In this document: piece after piece, positions 26,189 through 34,410 of the stretch
Position numbering within the stretch: position 1 is the stretch's first letter
Layout of the letters: the number at the start of each line of letters is the position of its first letter
Assembly (NCBI GenBank): GCA_013816135.1
Contig: JACDEV010000009.1
Location: 1-34,410, forward strand
Direction: 5' to 3'
Length of the DNA stretch: 34,410 nt
Source of the DNA: Patescibacteria group bacterium
Lineage (GTDB): Bacteria > Patescibacteriota > Minisyncoccia > Phycocordibacterales > DATDWN01
The notes under the pieces: model-generated
Told to the model about the DNA's origin: nothing
Seen by the model: the letters and a program-made list of their open reading frames with translations, nothing else
Database searches by the model: none
Position numbers and translations under genes: made by a program

Positions 26189-26755
26189 ATGTCTGATAAA
26201 ACTTCCATATCAAATTCAATAGAAGCAATACTTTTTTACCTTGCAGAACCAGTAAAGATAAGTTTTTTGGCTAAAACGTTAGAAGTTTCCGATGAAGAGA
26301 TAACTTCATCAATTCAAGAACTGAAAGGTAGTCTTTCAACACGAGGATTGAGACTGGTTGAAAATGAAAATGAAATCTTTCTAGTGACAGCTCCTGAGTT
26401 CTCACTTCTTATTGAAAAAATGATAAAAGAAGAAAGAGAGCGTGATCTTGGAAGGGCAGGAATAGAAACACTATCTATAATTGCTTACAAAGGTCCAGTT
26501 TCGCGAAAAGAAATTGATTATATTCGTGGAGTAAACTCTCAATATGCTTTACGTAATCTATTACTCCGAGGCTTGGTAGAAAAAAAGAGCAACGCGAATG
26601 ATGAACGCATGCTAGTTTACAGTATTACCGGAGACACTTTGAGATTTTTGGGACTTAGTAATGTATCTGAATTACCAGAATACATTGAAACAAATAGGAA
26701 ACTAGAAGTAACGGAAGAAATAGAAGAAAAAGAATCAGATGAACATTCAGAATAA
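26189..26755 (+). CDS. scpB: segregation and condensation protein B
   Basis: SIEAILFYLAEPVKISFLAKTLEVS...ETLSIIAYKGPVSRKEIDYIRGVNSQYALRNLLLRGLVE. Confidence 0.95.
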   Translation: MSDKTSISNSIEAILFYLAEPVKISFLAKTLEVSDEEITSSIQELKGSLSTRGLRLVENENEIFLVTAPEFSLLIEKMIKEERERDLGRAGIETLSIIAYKGPVSRKEIDYIRGVNSQYALRNLLLRGLVEKKSNANDERMLVYSITGDTLRFLGLSNVSELPEYIETNRKLEVTEEIEEKESDEHSE

Positions 26756-27698
26756 CGAGGAATCAGAGAAAATATCAAAAAAGTTACTTATTTTTGACGG
26801 AATAATGGTCGTTGTTCTTTTGATTATGGTTTTTGCTGTGTATGGATCTTTGCATCCAAACTTAAAGGTTGAGATCAACAAAAATAATAAAGCTATATCG
26901 CAATCAAATCCTTTTAGTAAATTATTATTGAAATCTAAAGCTGTTTATGTGTTAGATGTAAAAACAAATAAAGTAATGTTTCAGCTCAATAGCTCAACTC
27001 CACTTCCATTGGCGTCTATAACAAAATTGATGATGGCATATACTGCTGCAGATCTAGTTTCAGTAAATTCTAAGATAACAGTGCAAAAGGAATTTCTTGA
27101 AGAAGAAGGTGATACTGGTCTATTAGCAGATGAAACTTGGAAACTCCAGGATCTTTTAGATTTTTCTTTACTTGTTTCTTCAAATGATGGTGCTAGGACG
27201 ATAGCTTCTGTTGTTGGAGCATTAAGTTTGCATACAGATAACTATGATCTAGGGCGTAAAGATTTTATTACAAAAATGAATAACAATGCTCAAAAAATGG
27301 GATTGAAGCAGACTTATTTCCTAAACGAAAGTGGGTTAGATGAGAACGGTACTAGTGGGGGATATGGTTCAGCTGAAGATATTGCCAACCTGATGAGTTA
27401 TATATTAGAAAACAAACCAAAATTACTAGAAGCCACTAAGTATCATATTTCTAGCATAAATTCTCTTATTCAAACTCATGTTGCAGAAAATACCAATACT
27501 GGAATGGAAAATATCCCTGGACTTTTGGCTTCCAAAACTGGATACACTGATCTCGCTGGCGGAAATCTCGCTATTGCATTTGATGCTTCTATCGGTAGAC
27601 CTATTATTGTAGTTGTTCTTGGCTCAACTATTGATGGTCGCTTTGATGATGTTTATAAACTGGTTAAAGCTAGTTTGGAATATATTTACAAAAATTGA
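26739..27698 (+). CDS. serine-type D-alanyl-D-alanine carboxypeptidase
   Basis: SxxK in PLASITKLMMAY, SxN in SSNDGA, KTG in SKTGYTDLAGGN; N-terminal TM. Confidence 0.93.
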   Translation: MNIQNNEESEKISKKLLIFDGIMVVVLLIMVFAVYGSLHPNLKVEINKNNKAISQSNPFSKLLLKSKAVYVLDVKTNKVMFQLNSSTPLPLASITKLMMAYTAADLVSVNSKITVQKEFLEEEGDTGLLADETWKLQDLLDFSLLVSSNDGARTIASVVGALSLHTDNYDLGRKDFITKMNNNAQKMGLKQTYFLNESGLDENGTSGGYGSAEDIANLMSYILENKPKLLEATKYHISSINSLIQTHVAENTNTGMENIPGLLASKTGYTDLAGGNLAIAFDASIGRPIIVVVLGSTIDGRFDDVYKLVKASLEYIYKN

Positions 27699-27726
27699 AA
27701 AAGAGTACCGCGGCGGTACTCTTTTT
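27698..27726. terminator. bidirectional hairpin terminator
   Basis: AAAAAGAGTACCGC-G-GCGGTACTCTTTTT, 14-bp perfect arms. Confidence 0.88.
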
Positions 27727-27733
27727 CTCGCGT

Positions 27734-27994
27734 CTAGTCGAGTCGGATTGTCGAACCTTTCAGCACTCCGGAACAGACCGTTCCAGTGACTGTTTTTCCG
27801 GTTGGTCCTTTGGCTCGGAAACCGGTGTGGAAAGCATCATCTTCTGAACAGGAGAAGGCCTTGTAGCCTGTCCAGGTGATGTCGGTGTATCCAGCGCCTG
27901 TCAGAGCACGCTTTGCGTCTGATTCAGATGTGCATGCCGACGACCCTAACACCAGAGCGAGCGTGAGAATGAAAAGAGCAATTCTGAATTTCAT
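27734..27994 (-). CDS. small secreted/lipoprotein-like protein, likely horizontally acquired
   Basis: Signal peptide MKFRIALFILTLALVLGSSACTSES; SD TTGGAGGACTG-ATG; promoter TTGACT-N16-TATAAT. Confidence 0.8.
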   Translation of the reverse strand: MKFRIALFILTLALVLGSSACTSESDAKRALTGAGYTDITWTGYKAFSCSEDDAFHTGFRAKGPTGKTVTGTVCSGVLKGSTIRLD

Positions 27995-28104
27995 CAGTCC
28001 TCCAATATGGTTTATTAGTATTATACATTATTATAATATAAAGTCAAATAATTATTTTACCTATATTCTTGGACACTTTTTAGACTTTTAGTTATACTCA
28101 ATAA

Positions 28105-29946
28105 ATGTGCGGAATAGCTGGCTTAATTGACCCTAAAATATCAAATAAAGAGAAGGTGATTGGAGATATGGTGTCTGCAATTGTTCATCGAGGACCGGAT
28201 AACGATGGTTTTTATGTTGATGGAAATGTGGGACTTGGTATGAGACGCTTATCTATAATTGACTTAGCTACTGGAGAACAGCCTATTACCTCCAAAGATG
28301 GAACCTTACTTATATTTTTCAATGGGGAAATATACAATTTTAAAGAGTTACGAGAAGATCTAGTTGTCCGAGGTTATGCTTTTAAAACTCACTCTGATAC
28401 GGAGGTAATTTTGCATATGTATGAGGAGTACGGGGAAAAAATGCTTACAAAGCTAAGGGGAATGTTTACCTTCTGCATTTATCACACTATCGATAAAAAA
28501 ATATTTATTGCCAGAGATTTTTTTGGAATAAAACCATTATACTATCTTTTACAAGGTGAGAAAATTGTTGGATTTTCATCGGAAATTAAAAGTTTTTTGC
28601 AATTTCCCGGATTTAAAAAAGAGATAAATGACAATGCAGTCTACAACTATTTGTCTTTTCAATATAACCCCCTTATAGAAACTTTTTTTAAAAATGTATT
28701 CAAACTTCCTCCTGGACACTTCCTTTCAATTGATTTAAATAACAATCGAACTGAGATAAAAAAATACTGGTCATTTGATTTTTCTCCTGAAGAAAGACTT
28801 TCTGAAGATAAGACTAGAGAGAAAATATATGAAACTATGAAGGACTCTGTCGAGCACCATATGATTGCAGATGTTCCAGTCGGAGCATTTCTTTCAGGTG
28901 GAATTGATAGCAGCATCATCACTACTTTGATGCAAAAAATAAGAGGGGAGAGAAAAATAAAAACTTTTACAGTTGGATTTAGCACTTTAACAGAAGGGAA
29001 TGAAGCAAAAGAAACTTCTAATTTTCTTGGCACAGATCACACGGAAATAAAAATAGGCCCAGAGGAGTATTTCAAAGTATTACCGAAAGCAGTTTACCAT
29101 TTCGATGAACCAGTTGCAGATCCTTCAGCTATTGGATTGTATTTTGTTGCAAGAGAAGCAAGAAAGCATGTCAAAGTAGTTTTGTCAGGTGAAGGAGCAG
29201 ATGAGCTTTTTGGTGGTTATAATATTTATCTTGCACCAATTGCAAGAGAAAAAATGATTTGGTTACCCAAATCTTTTATAAGTTTATTTATCAACCTACC
29301 GTTTTCTTTTTTTGGAAAGAATTATTTAAAAAGAGTTAGTATGAGATTAGAAGATTGGTACATTGGTAACGCCTCTATTTTTAATAAAAAAGAAGTAGAT
29401 CTTCTGTGGAAAGATAGGAGAAAAAATGAAGTCAAAACACTTTCATTGGACTCTCTTTACAAACAAGCTTCTGCTTTAAACGATTCCGAAAAAATGCAGT
29501 ATATAGATATTAATACTTGGCTAGTAGGGGATATCTTAGCAAAAGCCGACAAGATGACTATGGCTAATTCCTTGGAATTACGTGTGCCATTTTTGGATAT
29601 TGAAGTAGCTAAGCTAGCCAGAACACTTCCTGCAAAATTCAAATGGAAAAATGGAGTAACAAAATATTTATTGAGAGAAGCTTTTCAAAAAATTATTCCA
29701 GAAAACACACGAAATAGAAAAAAACTAGGTTTTCCTACTCCAATAAGAGATTGGTTTACCAAGGATAGAACAGATGTTTACGATACGATTTTGGATAACG
29801 AATATATAAATACCCACCTCAATACAAAAAATATTAGAAATTTAATTGATGAGCATATAGCAAAAAAAGTCGATAATTCCAGAAAAATTTACCTCTTACT
29901 TATGTTGGCAATATGGTATGATGTTTTTATAAAGCAAAAAGTATGA
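28105..29946 (+). CDS. asnB: asparagine synthase (glutamine-hydrolyzing)
   Basis: MCGIAGLID N-terminal nucleophile GATase, RRLSIIDLATGEQPI, FLSGGIDSSIITTLM, LSGEGADELFGGY. Confidence 0.96.
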   Translation: MCGIAGLIDPKISNKEKVIGDMVSAIVHRGPDNDGFYVDGNVGLGMRRLSIIDLATGEQPITSKDGTLLIFFNGEIYNFKELREDLVVRGYAFKTHSDTEVILHMYEEYGEKMLTKLRGMFTFCIYHTIDKKIFIARDFFGIKPLYYLLQGEKIVGFSSEIKSFLQFPGFKKEINDNAVYNYLSFQYNPLIETFFKNVFKLPPGHFLSIDLNNNRTEIKKYWSFDFSPEERLSEDKTREKIYETMKDSVEHHMIADVPVGAFLSGGIDSSIITTLMQKIRGERKIKTFTVGFSTLTEGNEAKETSNFLGTDHTEIKIGPEEYFKVLPKAVYHFDEPVADPSAIGLYFVAREARKHVKVVLSGEGADELFGGYNIYLAPIAREKMIWLPKSFISLFINLPFSFFGKNYLKRVSMRLEDWYIGNASIFNKKEVDLLWKDRRKNEVKTLSLDSLYKQASALNDSEKMQYIDINTWLVGDILAKADKMTMANSLELRVPFLDIEVAKLARTLPAKFKWKNGVTKYLLREAFQKIIPENTRNRKKLGFPTPIRDWFTKDRTDVYDTILDNEYINTHLNTKNIRNLIDEHIAKKVDNSRKIYLLLMLAIWYDVFIKQKV

Positions 29947-31016
29947 ATATAGATATACTCAAGGTAGTTGTTCCAACACTTTTTACGTTTCTTTTGGCGA
30001 TATTTATAACTCCATTTTTGACACATTATTTGTTCAAATATGAGATGTGGAAAAAGCGGCCAAGACACGATGATTCTATCGGCGGTTTAGAAGAGATCTC
30101 ACCTGAATTTAAAAGAATTCAAAGCAATACAGGAGAAATGAAAACACCACGACCTGGTGGAATTGTAGTGTGGCTGTCATTTCTTTTGTCTGTAGTTATA
30201 TTTTTTGTGCTTTCTAGGTTCTTAACTTCTAATGGAATGATAAAATATAACTTTTTAAGCCGTAATCAAACTTGGCTACCTTTTTTCAGCTTGATGGCTG
30301 GATCAATTGTAGGATTAATTGATGATCTTTTAACTATTAACTCAAAAAAAGGAATTTTTGCTAATGGGTTCCCTAGAAAATGGATGATAGCAATAGTTTC
30401 GCTCATTGGCCTTATTTCAGGCCTGTGGTTTTATTACAAACTTGATGTTTCTTCAATTCATATTCCATTTGGTGGGACACTTGAGCTTGGATGGCTCATT
30501 GTGCCTTTCTTTTTACTTGTATTTTTAGCTACATTCTCATCAGGAGTGATTGATGGAATAGACGGACTGGCAGCAGGAGTAATGGGGGCTATATTTGTTG
30601 CGTTTGGAGCTATAGCTTTCTTTCAAAATCAGATAGATATCGCTACTTTTTGCGCAGCACTTGCGGGAGCCCTCCTTGCATTCCTTTGGTTTAATATTCC
30701 GCCCGCTAGGTTTTATCTAGGAGAAACAGGAATGCTGGGTTTGGTATTCACACTACCCATTATCGCTTTTTTGACCAATCAAATATTACTACTTCCTGTT
30801 ATTGCTTTTATATTAGTAATTACTTCTCTATCGTCCTTTATACAAATTTTTTCAAAAAAATTAAGAGGTCCAATAAAAGGAAAAGTTTTTCGTGTTGCTC
30901 CACTTCATCATCATTTTGAAGCAATAGGCTGGTCTAGAGAGAAGATCGTAATGCGATATTGGGTTATCAGTATTGTTTTCGCAATGGTTGGGGTGATCCT
31001 TGCAATGATAAGTTAA
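29943..31016 (+). CDS. mraY: phospho-N-acetylmuramoyl-pentapeptide-transferase
   Basis: MKTPRPGGIVVW, GLIDDLLTI, GVIDGIDGLAAGVMG, FYLGETGMLGL, PLHHHFEAIGWSREKIVMRYW. Confidence 0.95.
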   Translation: MNIDILKVVVPTLFTFLLAIFITPFLTHYLFKYEMWKKRPRHDDSIGGLEEISPEFKRIQSNTGEMKTPRPGGIVVWLSFLLSVVIFFVLSRFLTSNGMIKYNFLSRNQTWLPFFSLMAGSIVGLIDDLLTINSKKGIFANGFPRKWMIAIVSLIGLISGLWFYYKLDVSSIHIPFGGTLELGWLIVPFFLLVFLATFSSGVIDGIDGLAAGVMGAIFVAFGAIAFFQNQIDIATFCAALAGALLAFLWFNIPPARFYLGETGMLGLVFTLPIIAFLTNQILLLPVIAFILVITSLSSFIQIFSKKLRGPIKGKVFRVAPLHHHFEAIGWSREKIVMRYWVISIVFAMVGVILAMIS

Positions 31017-31023
31017 AGTGAGA

Positions 31024-31053
31024 AAGGGCGACGTTCTAAAGAACGCCGCCCTT
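31024..31053. terminator. hairpin terminator between mraY and a convergent small gene
   Basis: AAGGGCGacGTTCT-aa-AGAACgcCGCCCTT. Confidence 0.7.
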
Positions 31054-31061
31054 ATCTAGAT

Positions 31062-31283
31062 TTAGTTCTGTACCTTCATGAACTTCGTGGTGTTGTACAG
31101 TCTCGGTGAGCCGTCGAAGTTTTTCTGGGGTGGACCATCGAGATCTCTACCCAGAATTGCCCCTCCGTGCACTTCGTCTAAAGCCTGCACAACAACATCC
31201 AGAATCAAACGTCCGAGCCCGATCTGAACGACTTGCTGAAGTCGATCGCCGCGCGCAACGGTCTCACCTGTGATTGTTTGCAT
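31062..31283 (-). CDS. hypothetical small protein (73 aa) inserted in the cell-wall gene cluster
   Basis: SD CAGGAGG before ATG; promoter TTGCTA-N16-TAAGAT; GC-rich relative to neighbours. Confidence 0.65.
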   Translation of the reverse strand: MQTITGETVARGDRLQQVVQIGLGRLILDVVVQALDEVHGGAILGRDLDGPPQKNFDGSPRLYNTTKFMKVQN

Positions 31284-31386
31284 TAACTTAGAACCTCCTG
31301 AAATATCTTACCATATTTATAATAAATAGCAAGTCTTATCCACAGGGTGATAAGTAAGACAAATGCTATAATTTGATTGCTATATT

Positions 31387-32493
31387 ATGAAAAAACTGAA
31401 AGTAGACATACCTTTTTTGATATCAATTTTGATCCTAATAGTGGCGGGCTATCTTATTTTTGCATCAGCTTCGCTAGGGCTTCTTTCAAAGCAAGGTGCT
31501 AAATACGCTAACGTCGCTTTCAATCAAACTTTTTTTGGTTTATTTCTAGGTTCATTAGCTTGTCTTATTACTTCTCAAATAGACTATAAGATATACAGGA
31601 AATATTCTTTTTATATTTATGTTGCTTCATGTATCGCTACGCTTCTAGTTTTTGTTCCTCATATTGGTTTTGCTCATGGCGGTGCACATAGATGGATTAG
31701 TTTAGGTCCGATATCATTTCAACCTTCAGAATTTCTTAAGATAGGCTTTATTTTATTTTTTTCTGCTTGGCTTGCTAAGGCAAAAGATAAAGCTGCTACA
31801 TTTAAGCAAGGTTTTCTTCCATTTATTATTCTTTGTGCCATAACCGGAGCAATCCTACTTGCACAGCCAGATACTGATACTTATCTCATAATAGTTTTTT
31901 CTGGCATTGCAATATTTATTGCTGGTGGAGGAAGATGGAAGTATATGTTTATTTTGGGAATATGCGGAATCATGGGACTTGCAGTTATTGCTTATTCAAG
32001 GCCATATGTGATGAGTCGTATAACAACATTCATGCATCCTGATCAGAACGCTTTAGGAAGTGGATATCAGATACAACAGTCGCTTATTGCTGTTGGTTCC
32101 GGAGGAATGTTTGGTAGGGGATTCGGGCAAAGTATCCAGAAGTTTAATGTTCTACCAGAACCGATAGGGGATTCAATTTTTGCTGTAGCTTCAGAAGAAT
32201 TTGGTTTTGTTGGAGCAGTAGGAATAATAATGTTATTTATATTTTTCTCCTTTAGGGGATTGAAGATTGCAGGTAAGGTAGGGGATCCATTTGGTAGACT
32301 AATAGTAGTCGGAATTGTTATACTTATCATATCCCAAGCCTTTGTAAATATAGCGGCGATGGTTGGTGTTTTACCCTTATCTGGCATCACTCTACCTTTT
32401 ATAAGTCATGGAGGGACTGCGCTATTTATGACTTTAGCGGAGGTTGGAATCATTCTGAATATTTCAAAGAATCAAAAAAAATCAACTGCTTAA
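31387..32493 (+). CDS. ftsW: FtsW/RodA/SpoVE family peptidoglycan polymerase
   Basis: Multi-TM SEDS protein: AHRWISLGPISFQPSEFLKIG, GSGYQIQQSLIAVGSGGMFGRGFGQS, PEPIGDSIFAVASEEFGFVG, PFISHGGTAL. Confidence 0.94.
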   Translation: MKKLKVDIPFLISILILIVAGYLIFASASLGLLSKQGAKYANVAFNQTFFGLFLGSLACLITSQIDYKIYRKYSFYIYVASCIATLLVFVPHIGFAHGGAHRWISLGPISFQPSEFLKIGFILFFSAWLAKAKDKAATFKQGFLPFIILCAITGAILLAQPDTDTYLIIVFSGIAIFIAGGGRWKYMFILGICGIMGLAVIAYSRPYVMSRITTFMHPDQNALGSGYQIQQSLIAVGSGGMFGRGFGQSIQKFNVLPEPIGDSIFAVASEEFGFVGAVGIIMLFIFFSFRGLKIAGKVGDPFGRLIVVGIVILIISQAFVNIAAMVGVLPLSGITLPFISHGGTALFMTLAEVGIILNISKNQKKSTA

Positions 32494-32494
32494 T

Positions 32495-33634
32495 ATGAAA
32501 ATACTACTTACTGGAGGCGGAACTGGCGGACACTTTTACCCAATAATTGCGGTTGCTGAAGAACTAAATCAAATATCCAAAGATAACAGACTACTTAAGC
32601 CTGAACTTTATTACATGTCCACGGAGCCTTATAACGAAGGTTTGCTTTTTGAGAACAATATGATGTTTGAAAAAATAAGTTCAGGAAAGATAAGACGAAA
32701 GGTTAGTTTCTCGAACGTCATTTTGAATTTTTTTGACATAGGCTTTATTGCTATTGGTATGGTTTCTGCAGTTTGGAGACTTTTTGTAATTTATCCTGAT
32801 GTTGTTTTTGGTAAAGGTGGATATGCCAGCTTTCCAGCTATTTTTGCTGCAAGGATTCTGAGAATTCCTGTGGTCATTCACGAATCAGATAGCATTCCTG
32901 GAAAAGTAAATAATTGGGCAGGAAAGTTTGCACGTAAAATTGCTATATCATATCCGGATGCAGGAAAGTATTTTAATAAAGAAAAAACTGCATACACAGG
33001 AAATCCAATTAGAAAAGAAGTGGAAATTCCTCTTACTTCAGAAGCTCACGAGCTCTTAGGACTTAGTCCTGGAATTCCAACTATTTTAGTTCTTGGGGGG
33101 TCACAAGGAGCAAGGTTCATAAACGAGATAATCATTGATGCTCTTCCACATCTTATCTCAAAGTATCAAGTTGTTCATCAAACTGGGAAAAACAATATTA
33201 AGGTGATCGAAGAGACTCGTAATGTAATTCTTCAAGGTAACGAAAATAAAGATAGGTATAAAATGTTTGACTACCTAAATGTTTTAAATCTTCGTGCTGG
33301 AGCTGGTGTAGCTAATCTTATTATTTCAAGAGCGGGCTCTACAATATTCGAGATAGCTTGTTGGGGAAAGCCATCTATCATTATTCCGATTCCAGAACCT
33401 ACTTCACATGATCAACGATCAAATGCATATGCTTATGCTAGATCTGGTGCTGCTATAGTTATTGAAGAAAAGAATCTATCTTCAGGAGTACTGCTTTCTG
33501 AAATAGATAGAATATTATCAAGTCCTCAGACATTAAAAAATATGTCTGATTCCGCAAAATCATTTGCAAGACCAGATTCCGCAAAACTTATTGCTCAGGA
33601 GATTCTTAGTATTGCCTTGGAACACGAAAAATAA
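32495..33634 (+). CDS. murG: UDP-N-acetylglucosamine transferase MurG
   Basis: LLTGGGTGGHFYPIIAVAEEL, GKGGYASFPAIFAARIL, VIHESDSIPGKVN, LGGSQGARFIN, SRAGSTIFEIACWGKPSIIIPIP. Confidence 0.96.
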   Translation: MKILLTGGGTGGHFYPIIAVAEELNQISKDNRLLKPELYYMSTEPYNEGLLFENNMMFEKISSGKIRRKVSFSNVILNFFDIGFIAIGMVSAVWRLFVIYPDVVFGKGGYASFPAIFAARILRIPVVIHESDSIPGKVNNWAGKFARKIAISYPDAGKYFNKEKTAYTGNPIRKEVEIPLTSEAHELLGLSPGIPTILVLGGSQGARFINEIIIDALPHLISKYQVVHQTGKNNIKVIEETRNVILQGNENKDRYKMFDYLNVLNLRAGAGVANLIISRAGSTIFEIACWGKPSIIIPIPEPTSHDQRSNAYAYARSGAAIVIEEKNLSSGVLLSEIDRILSSPQTLKNMSDSAKSFARPDSAKLIAQEILSIALEHEK

Positions 33635-33647
33635 TGAAAACAAATAA

Positions 33648-33750
33648 AATCATTTCATCTGCGTTGTTGCGGTTCAATTTTGTTCACTCACCTTATACTT
33701 ATAAGGCTCACTCACAAAACTTCCCGCGCCTAGCATCTAAAACGATTTAA
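33648..33750. repeat. intergenic structured repeat element, copy B
   Basis: Nested hairpin GCGG..ATTTTGT..CCTTATA-ct-TATAAGG..ACAAAA..CCGC with outer AAATCATTT/AAACGATTT; shares ordered motifs with copy A. Confidence 0.65.
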
Positions 33751-33764
33751 TTTATTTTAAAACT

Positions 33765-34410
33765 ATGGATGACTCAAATAAAAAAGTAGTTACTCGTTTT
33801 GCTCCGTCTCCGACGGGTTTTATACATGTAGGTAATCTGAGAACAGGTTTATATGCCTGGCTACTTGCTAGAAAGTATAATGGAACTTTTATTTTACGAA
33901 TTGAAGACACAGATAAAAAGCGTGAAGTTCTCGGTTCAATCGAACACATTAAGAAAGCAATGCTGTGGATTGGTATGAATTGGGATGAAGGTCCTGATGT
34001 GGGAGGTCCACATGCACCATATCTTCAGTCTGAGAGACTGGAATTATATAAATCTTACGCACAGACTTTGATTAACTCAGGTTTTGCATATGCAGATTCA
34101 TCTAGTGCTGAAGAAATAGATACTTGGAAAAAAAATGCTGAATCAGAGAAAAAACCTTTTCTCTTTCGAGAGCACAGACCAGAGAATCCTCCTATGTGGG
34201 ACGGAACATTGCCACTACGTTTTAAAGTTAAAGAACTAAAAAGATATTCTTGGACTGATGCTGTCAGGGGAGAACTATCTGCAGGCGAAGAAGCTTTAGA
34301 TGATTTCATACTTATAAAAAGTGATGGCTTCCCTACATATAACTTTGCTCACATTGTTGATGATATAGAAATGGGAGTGACTCACGTAATGCGTGGTCAA
34401 GAATTCATTG
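33765..34410 (+). CDS. gltX: glutamyl-tRNA synthetase, truncated by the window edge
   Basis: VVTRFAPSPTGFIHVGNLRTGLYAWLLARKYNGTFILRIEDTD...FPTYNFAHIVDDIEMGVTHVMRGQEFI. Confidence 0.96.
   Translation, partial: MDDSNKKVVTRFAPSPTGFIHVGNLRTGLYAWLLARKYNGTFILRIEDTDKKREVLGSIEHIKKAMLWIGMNWDEGPDVGGPHAPYLQSERLELYKSYAQTLINSGFAYADSSSAEEIDTWKKNAESEKKPFLFREHRPENPPMWDGTLPLRFKVKELKRYSWTDAVRGELSAGEEALDDFILIKSDGFPTYNFAHIVDDIEMGVTHVMRGQEFI

Noticed and set aside
1-34410. CRISPR arrays, tRNA/rRNA genes, transposases, toxin-antitoxin or defence clusters
   Set aside because: None recognised by eye on either strand.

Overview
This 34.4-kb, AT-rich, gene-dense window looks like a Patescibacteria/CPR (Parcubacteria-like) chromosome. 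That placement is an inference from gene content, an archaeal-type AspRS and compact operons. Core genes recognised: yqeY, rmuC, rplU, recR, dnaB, cysS, corA, ctpA-like, rplI, rpmA, trhO, plsC, trpS, aspS, scpA/scpB, dacA-like, asnB, mraY, ftsW, murG and gltX (truncated at the right edge). The main observations are: (1) a ~220-nt candidate structured ncRNA upstream of rplU with its own promoter, a closing helix and an intrinsic terminator; (2) a cyanobacterial-type acyl-ACP reductase-like gene in a tight operon with plsC and an orphan histidine kinase; (3) a -10 box only 6-10 nt upstream of the start codon for most core transcription units, suggesting leaderless mRNAs; (4) a second gene class: small, GC-richer units, mostly monocistronic, with their own promoter, strong SD and hairpin terminator, inserted between core genes; (5) a two-gene operon encoding a J-domain-like coiled-coil protein and an unknown partner; (6) perfect palindromes embedded in frame in coding genes; (7) a ~192-bp nested inverted-repeat element before rplI and a separate, structurally conserved intergenic repeat in two copies; (8) an alpha/beta hydrolase interrupted by a single in-frame TGA; (9) a small ORF with its own promoter and terminator ahead of an ABC exporter. 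No tRNA, rRNA or CRISPR array was recognised. All calls are by eye, without database searches.
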